From Caryophanales bacterium UBA4869 (lineage in GTDB: Bacteria; Bacillota_I; Bacilli_A; RFN20; CAG-288): a DNA stretch of 7,514 nucleotides. Below are positions 1 through 5,983 of this stretch, in pieces. The stretch's first letter is position 1. Every line of letters starts with the position of its first letter. The stretch lies in assembly GCA_002399505.1 (NCBI GenBank), contig DHDT01000032.1, forward strand, positions 3,486 through 10,999, written 5' to 3'. Made by a program: the position numbers and the translations under genes. The notes below the pieces were generated by a model. That model worked only from the letters and a program-made list of their open reading frames with translations. It made no database searches and had not been told where the DNA came from.

Positions 1-124
1 TGGAAGAAATCGTCAAAATTAATAATAGCTAAGAAAAAGAAAACCATATTTGCTTTCCCAGTAGGTATTATTTCTATTTGGTATGTTAAAATAATAAGCG
101 TCAAAAAGAAAAGAAGAATATTCT
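1..124. other. left-edge region, possible 3' end of an upstream gene
   Basis: No complete gene is visible here. Two + frames could be the tail of a gene cut by the window edge. One reads EEIVKINNS then TAA at 30-32, which looks like an ordinary C-terminus. The other is open from base 1 to a TGA at 133-135 and gives a lysine-rich 44-residue tail with a hydrophobic centre. They are mutually exclusive and neither can be proved. The rest is AT-rich, and I found no convincing promoter for the following gene. Confidence 0.3.
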
Positions 125-152
125 TTGCTTATTGACATTTTTAAATCCAAAG

Positions 153-160
153 AAAGGAGG
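153..160 (+). promoter_or_regulatory. ribosome binding site deciding the start at 167
   Basis: AAAGGAGG sits 6 nt before the ATG at 167. The same frame is open further upstream to a TTG at 125, but that codon has no comparable site. The ATG at 167 is therefore the real start. Confidence 0.85.
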
Positions 161-166
161 TCTTAT

Positions 167-823
167 ATGTCAATTGATAACCCCTATAATTTACAGGATC
201 TCCCTGAATACAATAACATTGAACCAAAGGATGTTCCTACCAATACTGAAAGTAGTCTTACTGAAGTAGCTACCGAAAACACCAGTGAAGATGAAGCCAC
301 TAAAGAAATTGAAAAGAAAGGTAAAACCAGTACTGCCACTAAAGTAACTACCGCCCTTGCCAGTACTTTAGTTGTCTTCTCAGGAAGCTCAGTATTAGGT
401 ATTAGCTTTGGAACCACAAGCGTTGTTCAAGTAGAAAAAATGCAGTTAGCTGATAACAATAATATTAAATATAAATTCATTATCACTAACAAAAATGATC
501 AACTGGTATACTTCCTAGTTAATTCACCTGCCGAGACTATCTATTCTGAAGATGTCAGTGAAAAGAAAGCCTATGAAGGAACCATTAAAGACTTAGCCTA
601 TTCGACTACCTATACCTGTAAAATTAAGACCACTGACAAGGATGGAACAAATGAGAAAGATATCTATACTGAAAACATCACCACTGAGACTCAACCTGTC
701 TCTTATCAAAAAATACAAACCAGCAACATCCTTCAATTTCAAAGGTCAAATCCTATATTAAGTTATTGTATTAGCCAAGAAGAGACTAATTTAATAAACA
801 TTCCAATAATAAATATAAATTAG
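167..823 (+). CDS. membrane-anchored protein with one fibronectin type III-like domain
   Basis: This is a 218-residue protein I do not recognise by name. Residues 1-50 form an acidic, Thr/Ser/Glu-rich stretch without a classical signal peptide. Residues 58-87 are hydrophobic and small-residue rich, and probably form one membrane helix. Residues 88-174 look like a single Fn3-type beta domain: the segment LAYSTTYTCKIKTTDKDGTN (143-162), followed by a strand ending ITTET, is the typical late-strand pattern. The positive stretch before the helix (KKGK, K59) suggests the N-terminus is cytosolic and the Fn3-like domain outside. After about residue 178 the sequence turns low-complexity and Asn/Ile-rich, unlike a domain, so the gene may be truncated by a frameshift near 708-713. 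It lies 55 bp upstream of the mscS-like gene on the same strand with no visible terminator between them. The molecular function is unknown, and the Fn3 call rests on pattern only. Confidence 0.75.
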   Translation: MSIDNPYNLQDLPEYNNIEPKDVPTNTESSLTEVATENTSEDEATKEIEKKGKTSTATKVTTALASTLVVFSGSSVLGISFGTTSVVQVEKMQLADNNNIKYKFIITNKNDQLVYFLVNSPAETIYSEDVSEKKAYEGTIKDLAYSTTYTCKIKTTDKDGTNEKDIYTENITTETQPVSYQKIQTSNILQFQRSNPILSYCISQEETNLINIPIININ

Positions 824-864
824 ATATTCCAACTTTAGTTGATAAACATAAATATTAATAATAT

Positions 865-871
865 AAAGGAG
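865..871 (+). promoter_or_regulatory. ribosome binding site of the MscS-type gene
   Basis: AAAGGAG lies 7 nt before the ATG at 879. This is good spacing and fixes the start. Confidence 0.85.
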
Positions 872-878
872 AAAAGAT

Positions 879-2033
879 ATGAACGATCCAGATCAGGAAT
901 CATCCGCTATTAAAAAAGGCATCGAAACCTATAAGGAATTAGGCAAAGAAGGCTGGTGGAAGAGTAAGACATCAAAAGAAAAGCACAGTTTTATTGTGGG
1001 CTGCATAATGCTCGTATTAACTATTGTAGCTTTGATCTTAGTCACCTTCCCTCGTACATTCTTCGGTAATGACGTTGCTGATAAGATAATTGGTAAAGAC
1101 AATGATAATGGCTTTGACGCTATCGGCAACTGGTTTAAAAATACCACTAGCACCGATAGAATTATTTCTACTGTTGTCACTTTAGCAATCACCTTCCTGC
1201 TTTCTTATATTGTGATGGTCATTATTCGGTTATCTACCTTCAAGGGCAAGAAAGCTAAGACTATTGGAAGCTTAATTAGAAGTTTCGTCAAATACTTAGT
1301 AATCTTAGTCGATATCTTTGTAGTATTAGGAATCTGGGGCGTTGATGTTTCAACCATCTTAGCCAGTGTTGGCGTCTTGACTCTCATCATCGGCTTAGGC
1401 TGTCAGTCGTTAATCAATGATATTGTCTCCGGATTATTCTTAGTCTTTGATGATTCCTTCAACGTTGGAGATATTGTCGTCATCGATAATTTCAGAGGAA
1501 CAATAAAAGAAATCGGACTTAAATCCACCAAGATAATTGATTCCGGCGGAAATATAAAAATAATAGGTAATTCAGCAATTACAACAGTTGTTAATCTTAC
1601 CCAGGAATTATCTGTTGCTATCTGCGACTGCGATATCTCTTACAACGAAGATATTGATAACGTTGAAAGCGTCATCAAGAAGAACCTTCAAAGCATGAAG
1701 AAGAAGATACCGGCTTTAGTAGATGTCAGTTATGTCGGCATTGCCTCACTAGCTGATTCAGGAGTTACTTTAAGATTTGTAGGACATTGCAAAGAAGAGA
1801 ACCGTTATCAGACAGTCAGAGATATGAACAAATGGATTTATAAGCTCTTCAACGATAATAATATTCTCATTCCTTATCCGCAGATTGTCGTCAATCCTCC
1901 CGACAAGAAGTCGGTAGAACCTACTTTGAAAGACAAGAAGGCTTCCGAGAAGTTCATCAGAGAACAGAAGGAGCTTTCTTCAGGAATCGGGCCTATCAGC
2001 AATCTAGACGGCGAAGACGGAAGCGTCAAGTAA
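879..2033 (+). CDS. MscS-family small-conductance mechanosensitive ion channel
   Basis: The 384-residue protein forms a membrane channel that opens under bilayer tension and releases ions and small solutes during hypo-osmotic shock. Membrane segments are visible at about 38-57, 95-117 and 137-154. They are followed by the pore-lining helix at 157-190, which carries the family hallmark IIGLGCQSLINDIVSG (170-185). The beta domain follows (FDDSFNVGDIVVIDNFRGTI, 190-209), then the alpha/beta domain (245-340) ending in the characteristic IPYPQIVVN (331-339). It is longer than the roughly 286-residue E. coli MscS because of an N-terminal extension and a polar tail of about 45 residues after the cytoplasmic vestibule. 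A good ribosome binding site supports the start. It may be cotranscribed with the Fn3-like gene upstream, and transcription ends at the hairpin 2049-2075. Family assignment is firm; gating properties cannot be read from sequence. Confidence 0.95.
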   Translation: MNDPDQESSAIKKGIETYKELGKEGWWKSKTSKEKHSFIVGCIMLVLTIVALILVTFPRTFFGNDVADKIIGKDNDNGFDAIGNWFKNTTSTDRIISTVVTLAITFLLSYIVMVIIRLSTFKGKKAKTIGSLIRSFVKYLVILVDIFVVLGIWGVDVSTILASVGVLTLIIGLGCQSLINDIVSGLFLVFDDSFNVGDIVVIDNFRGTIKEIGLKSTKIIDSGGNIKIIGNSAITTVVNLTQELSVAICDCDISYNEDIDNVESVIKKNLQSMKKKIPALVDVSYVGIASLADSGVTLRFVGHCKEENRYQTVRDMNKWIYKLFNDNNILIPYPQIVVNPPDKKSVEPTLKDKKASEKFIREQKELSSGIGPISNLDGEDGSVK

Positions 2034-2048
2034 ATCCTCCTCGCATCA

Positions 2049-2075
2049 AAAAAGCCATCGACAGGATGGCTTTTT
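2049..2075. terminator. bidirectional Rho-independent terminator
   Basis: Perfect 11-bp inverted repeat: AAAAAGCCATC, loop GACAG, GATGGCTTTTT. The GC-rich core flanked by an A tract on the left and a T tract on the right lets it work on either strand. It lies between the convergent ends of the mscS-like gene (stop at 2033) and the permease gene (stop at 2082), so it probably ends both transcripts. Confidence 0.93.
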
Positions 2076-2081
2076 CTATGC

Positions 2082-3242
2082 TTAGAAATTAATGAATACC
2101 GGAACACCGTCAGCTTTGTTTCTCGGTGCCACGACTCCATTTCGGATGGAGAAGAGAATCAGACAGAGACCTAAGACCACTAACATAGTAGTCCATTCTT
2201 TTTTGGATATCCGGAAGGTCTTATAGAAGAGAGCGAGAACCAGATAATACCCTAAGCCTGACATCAGGAAGGAAACCAGGAACTGAGTGAAACCGAAAAC
2301 ACTGGTGATGAAGAAGAGAAGCTGAGAGACAAAGAGATTGATGCCGAAGAAGAATGACAAGTGGATTATATAGGGAATGAACTTATTTCTGGGGCCGGCC
2401 TTTCCGGAATACTCGCCGGATGGATCACGGACTAAGAGCAGATAGACAAGACTTGCGATACCGGCCACATTGAAGATGACCATCGAGGTTACAAGGTAAG
2501 TGAATTTAGTGGATTCAAGAACCGAGACAGCACCTGTCGTTATCAAGCTGTCGAAGTAGGACTGAGCTAGAAGCAGGGGACTTAAGAAATTGCAGTCGAG
2601 ATAGAAAGAATAATAGGACATGTCTTTGAAATCGGCAGGGAGTTTGGCAAAGGAACCGATATACATGATGATAAACTGCAGGAAGAAACCTAATATCACT
2701 TCGCCGCCTATGAGAAGAATGACCTGATTGATGACAGTATTCCCCAGAGACACAAAGAAGCAGGAGGTGAAGTATGATAAGGTTGCTTCGACTATCAAGA
2801 AGAGGTAGGCACAGAGATAATACTGATAATTATATCTGACATAGGTGACAGTCTCATTGCTGACGGCTGTCATCTGCCGGATGGAGAAGACCAAGATGGC
2901 AAACCAGAAGACCAAGGTTGCGGCAATAAGGAATATTATCAGAGCCAGGAAGATACGGATTTTTCTAAGTCCATTGCCTTTGAATGGCGTCTGATTGAAG
3001 GCATCAGCCTGATTTTCCTTCACCTGATCGGAATAGACAGCCAGAGGAAGGATGAGTGATACTATGAAGAGCGGAATACTGAAGGAAAGCAAGCCGGCCG
3101 AGAGATCCTCCTTGTTGTTTGCCCCCCTTCCAAAGGGTATATTCATCATCGTCAGAATGAAGATAATACCTAAGAAGAAAAGAATAATGAAGAACATGGG
3201 CAGCCAGTTTTTAATCTGCCAGCGGATATATTTCTTATTCAT
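2082..3242 (-). CDS. ABC-2-like transporter permease subunit
   Basis: This 386-residue polytopic protein is the membrane partner of the ATPase encoded just upstream. Hydrophobic segments lie at about 13-33, 44-66, 91-113, 135-160, 165-189, 245-263, 281-305, 310-331 and 342-357, giving eight or nine helices. A polar loop at 67-90 (SDQVKENQADAFNQTPFKGN) occupies the position of the short cytosolic helix that ABC-2-type permeases use to contact the ATPase. The ATG at 3242 is chosen over a GTG at 3251 because AAGAAGGGTG lies just upstream of it and it overlaps the ATPase stop by 8 nt, an arrangement also seen at the previous junction. The substrate is unknown. Operons with a GntR regulator of the YtrA type often respond to cell-envelope stress, so export or envelope maintenance is a reasonable guess only. 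Confidence 0.85.
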   Translation of the reverse strand: MNKKYIRWQIKNWLPMFFIILFFLGIIFILTMMNIPFGRGANNKEDLSAGLLSFSIPLFIVSLILPLAVYSDQVKENQADAFNQTPFKGNGLRKIRIFLALIIFLIAATLVFWFAILVFSIRQMTAVSNETVTYVRYNYQYYLCAYLFLIVEATLSYFTSCFFVSLGNTVINQVILLIGGEVILGFFLQFIIMYIGSFAKLPADFKDMSYYSFYLDCNFLSPLLLAQSYFDSLITTGAVSVLESTKFTYLVTSMVIFNVAGIASLVYLLLVRDPSGEYSGKAGPRNKFIPYIIHLSFFFGINLFVSQLLFFITSVFGFTQFLVSFLMSGLGYYLVLALFYKTFRISKKEWTTMLVVLGLCLILFSIRNGVVAPRNKADGVPVFINF

Positions 3243-4122
3243 GCTTAACACCCTTCTTGGCTAAGAGCATCTCAAAGAGAACTATCTCCTCAGCGCTTAT
3301 CGGTATCTGTTCCAAAAGAAGAGGATGGAAGGCAGACTTAATTTTTTCTTCATTGTCTTTATCGTCGACAACGACGAAATGGAAGATGGAGCCGACTTTC
3401 TTGAAGGCGATCACTTCAATACCTAAGTCAGAAAGACTCTTTTCGTTGACCGGCGCATCACAGGCCATCTGGTATTTGATAATCTCCTGTCCGAAGTGCT
3501 CCGCTGTTCCGTCTTTGGCAATAGTTCCGTTATATAAGACCAAGGTCCTATCCGCCATCTTCTCGAGAACACTGATGTTATGACTGGAAATGATAATTGT
3601 CCGATCATTGTCATTGATGGCGATTATCTCCGATTTGATGCGATCGAGAATAAGAGGATCCAAGCCATCGAAAGCCTCATCGAGGAAAATATAGGGGCAA
3701 TTGACAGATAGAGCCAAGGCGATAAAGGCCTGACGGCGCATCCCTTTGGAGAATTTGGCCATCTCCTTATCTAAAGGCAAACCGGCTTCTTTGATAAGAC
3801 CGACAAATTTATCTTTGGATACTTCATAAAAGCAGGAATAGAAATCATAGATATCCATCACTTTTCCGCCGTTAGGAAGATAAGGATCATCAGAAAGGAA
3901 GAAGATCCTTTCTTTGGCTTCCTTGCTAGAGGCACTATAGCCATCGATTTGAACGCTTCCCGAGGTCGGATAGAAGATGCCGGCAATGATTCTCAGAAAG
4001 GTAGATTTGCCGGTGCCGTCCTCACCGACGATTCCTGTGATCCCCGGGCGTATCTCAACACTCAGATTGTTTATCGCTTTGACGCCATCAAAGGTTTTAG
4101 TCAGGTTTTTGACTTCAATCAT
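3235..4122 (-). CDS. ABC transporter ATP-binding protein
   Basis: This 295-residue ATPase powers the permease encoded downstream. Walker A is GEDGTGKST (33-41), the signature motif is FSKGM (124-128) in place of LSGGQ, Walker B is YIFLDE (144-149) with catalytic Glu149, the D-loop is GLDP (153-156) and the H-loop is SSH (His181). The usual Q-loop glutamine is missing: the region reads FFLSDDPYLP (74-83). Residues from about 222 form a C-terminal extension typical of the long ATPases in regulator-linked ABC-2 systems. The start overlaps the GntR stop (ATGATTGA, 4122-4115), and AGGAG about 9 nt upstream, inside the regulator gene, serves as its ribosome binding site. The overlap implies translational coupling and balanced production. 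The family is certain; the substrate is not. Confidence 0.95.
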   Translation of the reverse strand: MIEVKNLTKTFDGVKAINNLSVEIRPGITGIVGEDGTGKSTFLRIIAGIFYPTSGSVQIDGYSASSKEAKERIFFLSDDPYLPNGGKVMDIYDFYSCFYEVSKDKFVGLIKEAGLPLDKEMAKFSKGMRRQAFIALALSVNCPYIFLDEAFDGLDPLILDRIKSEIIAINDNDRTIIISSHNISVLEKMADRTLVLYNGTIAKDGTAEHFGQEIIKYQMACDAPVNEKSLSDLGIEVIAFKKVGSIFHFVVVDDKDNEEKIKSAFHPLLLEQIPISAEEIVLFEMLLAKKGVKHE

Positions 4123-4456
4123 GGTTTTTATCTCCTATCTCTTCGAGAGCTTCTTCAATTTCCTCAGTGGAAAAGCCTTCTTTCTTCAAAGAAATCAGTA
4201 TCTGCTTAAGCCGAAAGAAATTATCCTCATGCTTCTCAGCAACAAAATAGCCTTTCTTAGGAATGGAGACCACAAATTCACGATCGGCAAGAACCTGAAA
4301 AGCCTTGGCAACTGTATTAGGATTGATACCCTCATCAATTGCCACTTCTCTCACAGACGGAAGAGAAGAGCCAGGTTTATAGACACCTAATCTGATCATT
4401 CTTTCATAGTAATCGGCTATCTGAATGAAGATTGGCTGTTTTCCAGAAAATTCCAT
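4115..4456 (-). CDS. GntR-family transcriptional regulator, YtrA/YhcF type
   Basis: The 113-residue protein consists almost entirely of a winged helix-turn-helix at about 7-74. It has the GntR hallmarks PIFIQIADYYE (8-18), LPSVREVA (32-39), INPNTVAKAF (44-53) and the wing PKKGYFV (66-72). The short charged helical tail (77-108) is the dimerisation segment of the YtrA subgroup. There is no separate ligand-binding domain, so any effector would have to act through this small tail. It is the first gene of an operon with the ATPase and permease and is expected to repress that operon. The start at 4456 is needed to keep the full DNA-binding domain, yet no Shine-Dalgarno sequence precedes it, and the predicted transcript starts at or within a few bases of the ATG. 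A leaderless message is likely. Confidence 0.93.
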   Translation of the reverse strand: MEFSGKQPIFIQIADYYERMIRLGVYKPGSSLPSVREVAIDEGINPNTVAKAFQVLADREFVVSIPKKGYFVAEKHEDNFFRLKQILISLKKEGFSTEEIEEALEEIGDKNHD

Positions 4457-4462
4457 ACCGAT

Positions 4463-4491
4463 ATTGTATGCTCTAGCCTACTAAAAAACAA
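4463..4491 (-). promoter_or_regulatory. promoter of the GntR-ABC operon
   Basis: On the minus strand, a -35 box TTGTTT (4491-4486) and a -10 box TACAAT (4468-4463) are separated by 17 bp. Only 6 nt separate the -10 box from the ATG at 4456, so transcription would start at about the first base of the gene. The -35 match is weak (3 of 6); the -10 match is good (5 of 6). Confidence 0.55.
4466..4481. promoter_or_regulatory. palindromic operator candidate for the GntR regulator
   Basis: Reading GTATGCTCTAGCCTAC on the + strand, the two halves agree as GTAnGCTnnAGCnTAC (six paired positions per arm). It fills most of the promoter spacer and overlaps the upstream end of the -10 box by 3 bases. Bound protein would block RNA polymerase. 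GntR-family sites are typically palindromes with GT and AC near the ends, which this fits. Autorepression of the operon is the inference. Confidence 0.6.
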
Positions 4492-4565
4492 GAATTGACA
4501 ACAGAGGCATTAGCAGAAGAATATGAATAAAATATCATTTCAGTCATCCTTATATATGTTAAAGA

Positions 4566-5798
4566 CTAATTTTCGGATATGATTTGCTTTGGAGCATCCA
4601 ATTCCCTCTCAGTCAGTCTGTTTCTCGTCAGGTCAATTCCCAAAGCCCCCAAAGGTGCTGTCAGAAGTATGGCGATTACGGAAGTTGTCAAAACAATCAG
4701 TCCGGCGGCCTTTATTGTCTCATTTCCTAAGCTGTTTCCTAAATCGAGCAGTCCGCCTCCGATTGTCGCCTGAACTGTCGCCTTAGGAAGATAAGATATC
4801 GAGACAAACAGCCTCTCTTTCATATTCAAGGGAGTCTTAGCAAGACTGGTGATAACTGCAAGCATTCTCATGCTTAGGCCGATAACGACCACACCTAAGG
4901 CCGGTAAGATCATCGAGAAGAGAGAATCTATTTTTATCGATGCACCCACTAATACGAATAAAAAGACTTCCGCAACCGTCCAGAGACGGTCGCATTTCAT
5001 CGCTATGCGTTTAGCCTGAGTCTTCCTTCTGGCCAAAATCACAATCCCCATCGTGATAGCACATAGCAAGCTAGAAAACCCAACCCATTTTGATAGATAG
5101 GATTCTAAGAATACATAGGCAAAACAAACACCTAGAAGAATAACCAATTTCAAAGAATCACGCATGTGTACTTTGTCATAGAGCAAAGAAAGAAGGAAAC
5201 CGGTACCAATACCGACTGCCACTCCCAAGATGATTGAAAGAGGAACATTGATGAATGTCATCGCATTTAAGGAATTGCCACCTTCCAGAGTCAGAAAAGC
5301 CGTATAACAGACGATCATCACAATATCATCGAGAGAACTTCCGGCGATGATCATCTGGGGTATGCCTTTCGAAGTCCCCTGTTTTTCTTCGATCATCTTG
5401 ACCATTCTAGGTACGACAACGGCCGGGGAGACAGCACCTAAGACACTGCCTAGGATAAAGGACTCTAAGAAGGAGAGATTCAAGAGGTAATGACCGACGA
5501 TTCCGACTGTCACCATCTCGATTACAGCTGGGACAAAAGACAAGAGAATTGCCGGTCTTCCGGCTTTCTTAAGGTCCTTAAGATCTAAGGAGAGACCGGC
5601 TTTTACAAGGATGATAATCAAAGCTATCTTCCTCAGTTCAGAGCTGATAGCCAAAATCCTATCATCGATGAGTCCAAAGTACCCGCATATCATACCTAGA
5701 AGAAGATAGATTATCAGAGATGGTATCCTTATTTTGTTAGCTAAAAAGCCTAGAATACCACCGACTAAAAGAATAACAGCCAAAGAAAGAAAGAACAT
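4566..5798 (-). CDS. CPA-family cation/proton antiporter under fluoride riboswitch control
   Basis: The 410-residue integral membrane protein belongs to the sodium/hydrogen exchanger family and exchanges monovalent cations for protons across the membrane. About twelve hydrophobic segments span 2-390. Diagnostic features are the discontinuous-helix region GAVSPAVVVPRM (121-132), the ion-binding pair Asp157-Asp158 in AGSSLDDIVMI, the segment FVLVGASI (281-288), Arg311, and PKATVQATIGGGLLDLG (338-354). The double aspartate is usually linked to electrogenic exchange in this superfamily; the transported ion cannot be settled here. There is no C-terminal TrkA-N domain, unlike KefB/KefC. AGGAGG lies 8 nt before the ATG. 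The leader contains a fluoride riboswitch, and antiporters of this kind are a known class of genes downstream of that motif. A role in tolerating fluoride, directly or by correcting ion and pH stress, is inferred. No terminator is seen after it, so some read-through into the GntR operon is possible. Confidence 0.93.
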   Translation of the reverse strand: MFFLSLAVILLVGGILGFLANKIRIPSLIIYLLLGMICGYFGLIDDRILAISSELRKIALIIILVKAGLSLDLKDLKKAGRPAILLSFVPAVIEMVTVGIVGHYLLNLSFLESFILGSVLGAVSPAVVVPRMVKMIEEKQGTSKGIPQMIIAGSSLDDIVMIVCYTAFLTLEGGNSLNAMTFINVPLSIILGVAVGIGTGFLLSLLYDKVHMRDSLKLVILLGVCFAYVFLESYLSKWVGFSSLLCAITMGIVILARRKTQAKRIAMKCDRLWTVAEVFLFVLVGASIKIDSLFSMILPALGVVVIGLSMRMLAVITSLAKTPLNMKERLFVSISYLPKATVQATIGGGLLDLGNSLGNETIKAAGLIVLTTSVIAILLTAPLGALGIDLTRNRLTERELDAPKQIISEN

Positions 5799-5805
5799 AA
5801 TAAAA

Positions 5806-5877
5806 GCCTCCTGGGGAAAACGTACAGTCTATGCAGGTTTCATTTATGCATAGATGTCATCAGTCTCTCTAGGAGGC
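5806..5877 (-). promoter_or_regulatory. riboswitch expression platform that masks the ribosome binding site
   Basis: The Shine-Dalgarno stretch AGGAGGC (5812-5806) is perfectly complementary over 7 bases to GCCTCCT (5877-5871), which forms the 5' side of aptamer stem P3. Between them is an 8-bp hairpin, TCTATGCA/TGCATAGA (5854-5847 with 5835-5828, 11-nt loop). It shares two bases with the aptamer's pseudoknot strand. In the off state the Shine-Dalgarno would pair with the P3 strand and enclose this hairpin; aptamer folding would free it. There is no T tract, so control is more likely translational than by termination. Confidence 0.75.
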
Positions 5878-5917
5878 GGTTTTTAGATTTTAATCTAGTG
5901 GGAGCACATCATTCCCG
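5851..5917 (-). ncRNA. fluoride riboswitch aptamer (crcB motif)
   Basis: Read 5' to 3' on the minus strand, all hallmarks occur in order. P1 is GGGA (5916-5913) with UCCC (5903-5900), closing the 9-nt loop AUGAUGUGC. An optional hairpin TAGATT/AATCTA follows (5897-5884), then the conserved AACCGC (5881-5876). P3 is short, CUC/GAG (5875-5873 with 5867-5865). The conserved CUGAUG lies at 5863-5858, ACAUC at 5857-5853, then UA. ACAUC is perfectly complementary to GAUGU (5910-5906) in the P1 loop and makes the essential pseudoknot. Loop length, the AUG position, the C before the P1 3' strand and the terminal UA agree with my memory of the well-studied fluoride aptamers. It lies 53-119 nt upstream of the antiporter ATG. 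The motif binds fluoride through magnesium ions and usually turns genes on. A covariance search against Rfam RF01734 would settle it. Confidence 0.92.
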
Positions 5918-5923
5918 TATGAT

Positions 5924-5952
5924 TTTATATCATAACGGAAAGACACTTTCCA
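5924..5952 (-). promoter_or_regulatory. possible promoter of the antiporter leader
   Basis: Minus-strand TATGAT (5934-5929), overlapping TATAAA (5929-5924), are reasonable -10 boxes. They would start the RNA at about 5917-5922, exactly where the aptamer begins. The -35 region is poor, and a 6-bp hairpin sequence GGAAAG/CTTTCC (5937-5951) occupies the spacer. Position relative to the aptamer is the main support. Confidence 0.4.
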
Positions 5953-5961
5953 CTTAAAGAC

Positions 5962-5983
5962 AATAAAAGAGCTTTCTCTTATT
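5962..5983 (-). terminator. weak terminator after the small membrane protein gene
   Basis: On the minus strand, AATAAGAG, a 4-nt loop AAAG and CTCTTTTATT form a 5-bp core stem that extends past a 2-nt bulge. A T-rich tail follows, and the structure overlaps the stop codon of the gene at 5982. It would separate that gene from the riboswitch-controlled antiporter. It is low in GC and therefore uncertain. Confidence 0.45.

Noticed and set aside
132..137. Perfect -35 hexamer TTGACA
   Set aside because: No -10 box lies at 16-18 bp; the next TA-rich hexamer is about 25 bp away and overlaps the start codon.
839..867. TTGATA-17-TATAAA promoter before the mscS-like gene
   Set aside because: Transcription would start about 5 nt before the ATG and exclude the very good ribosome binding site at 865-871, so this is probably chance in AT-rich DNA.
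3949..4390. Plus-strand open frames opposite the GntR and ATPase genes
   Set aside because: They mirror strongly conserved minus-strand genes, lack ribosome binding sites and give no recognisable domains.
5806..5917. Sodium, lithium or c-di-AMP riboswitch as alternatives for the antiporter leader
   Set aside because: These would suit an antiporter, but the AACCGC, CUGAUG and P1-loop pseudoknot layout fits the fluoride motif specifically, and I see no hallmarks of the others.
5912..5940. Long imperfect hairpin (TTCCG..CGGGAA arms) just upstream of the aptamer
   Set aside because: It overlaps the likely promoter and would mostly not be transcribed; it also lacks a T tract, so it is not called a terminator or an alternate riboswitch stem.
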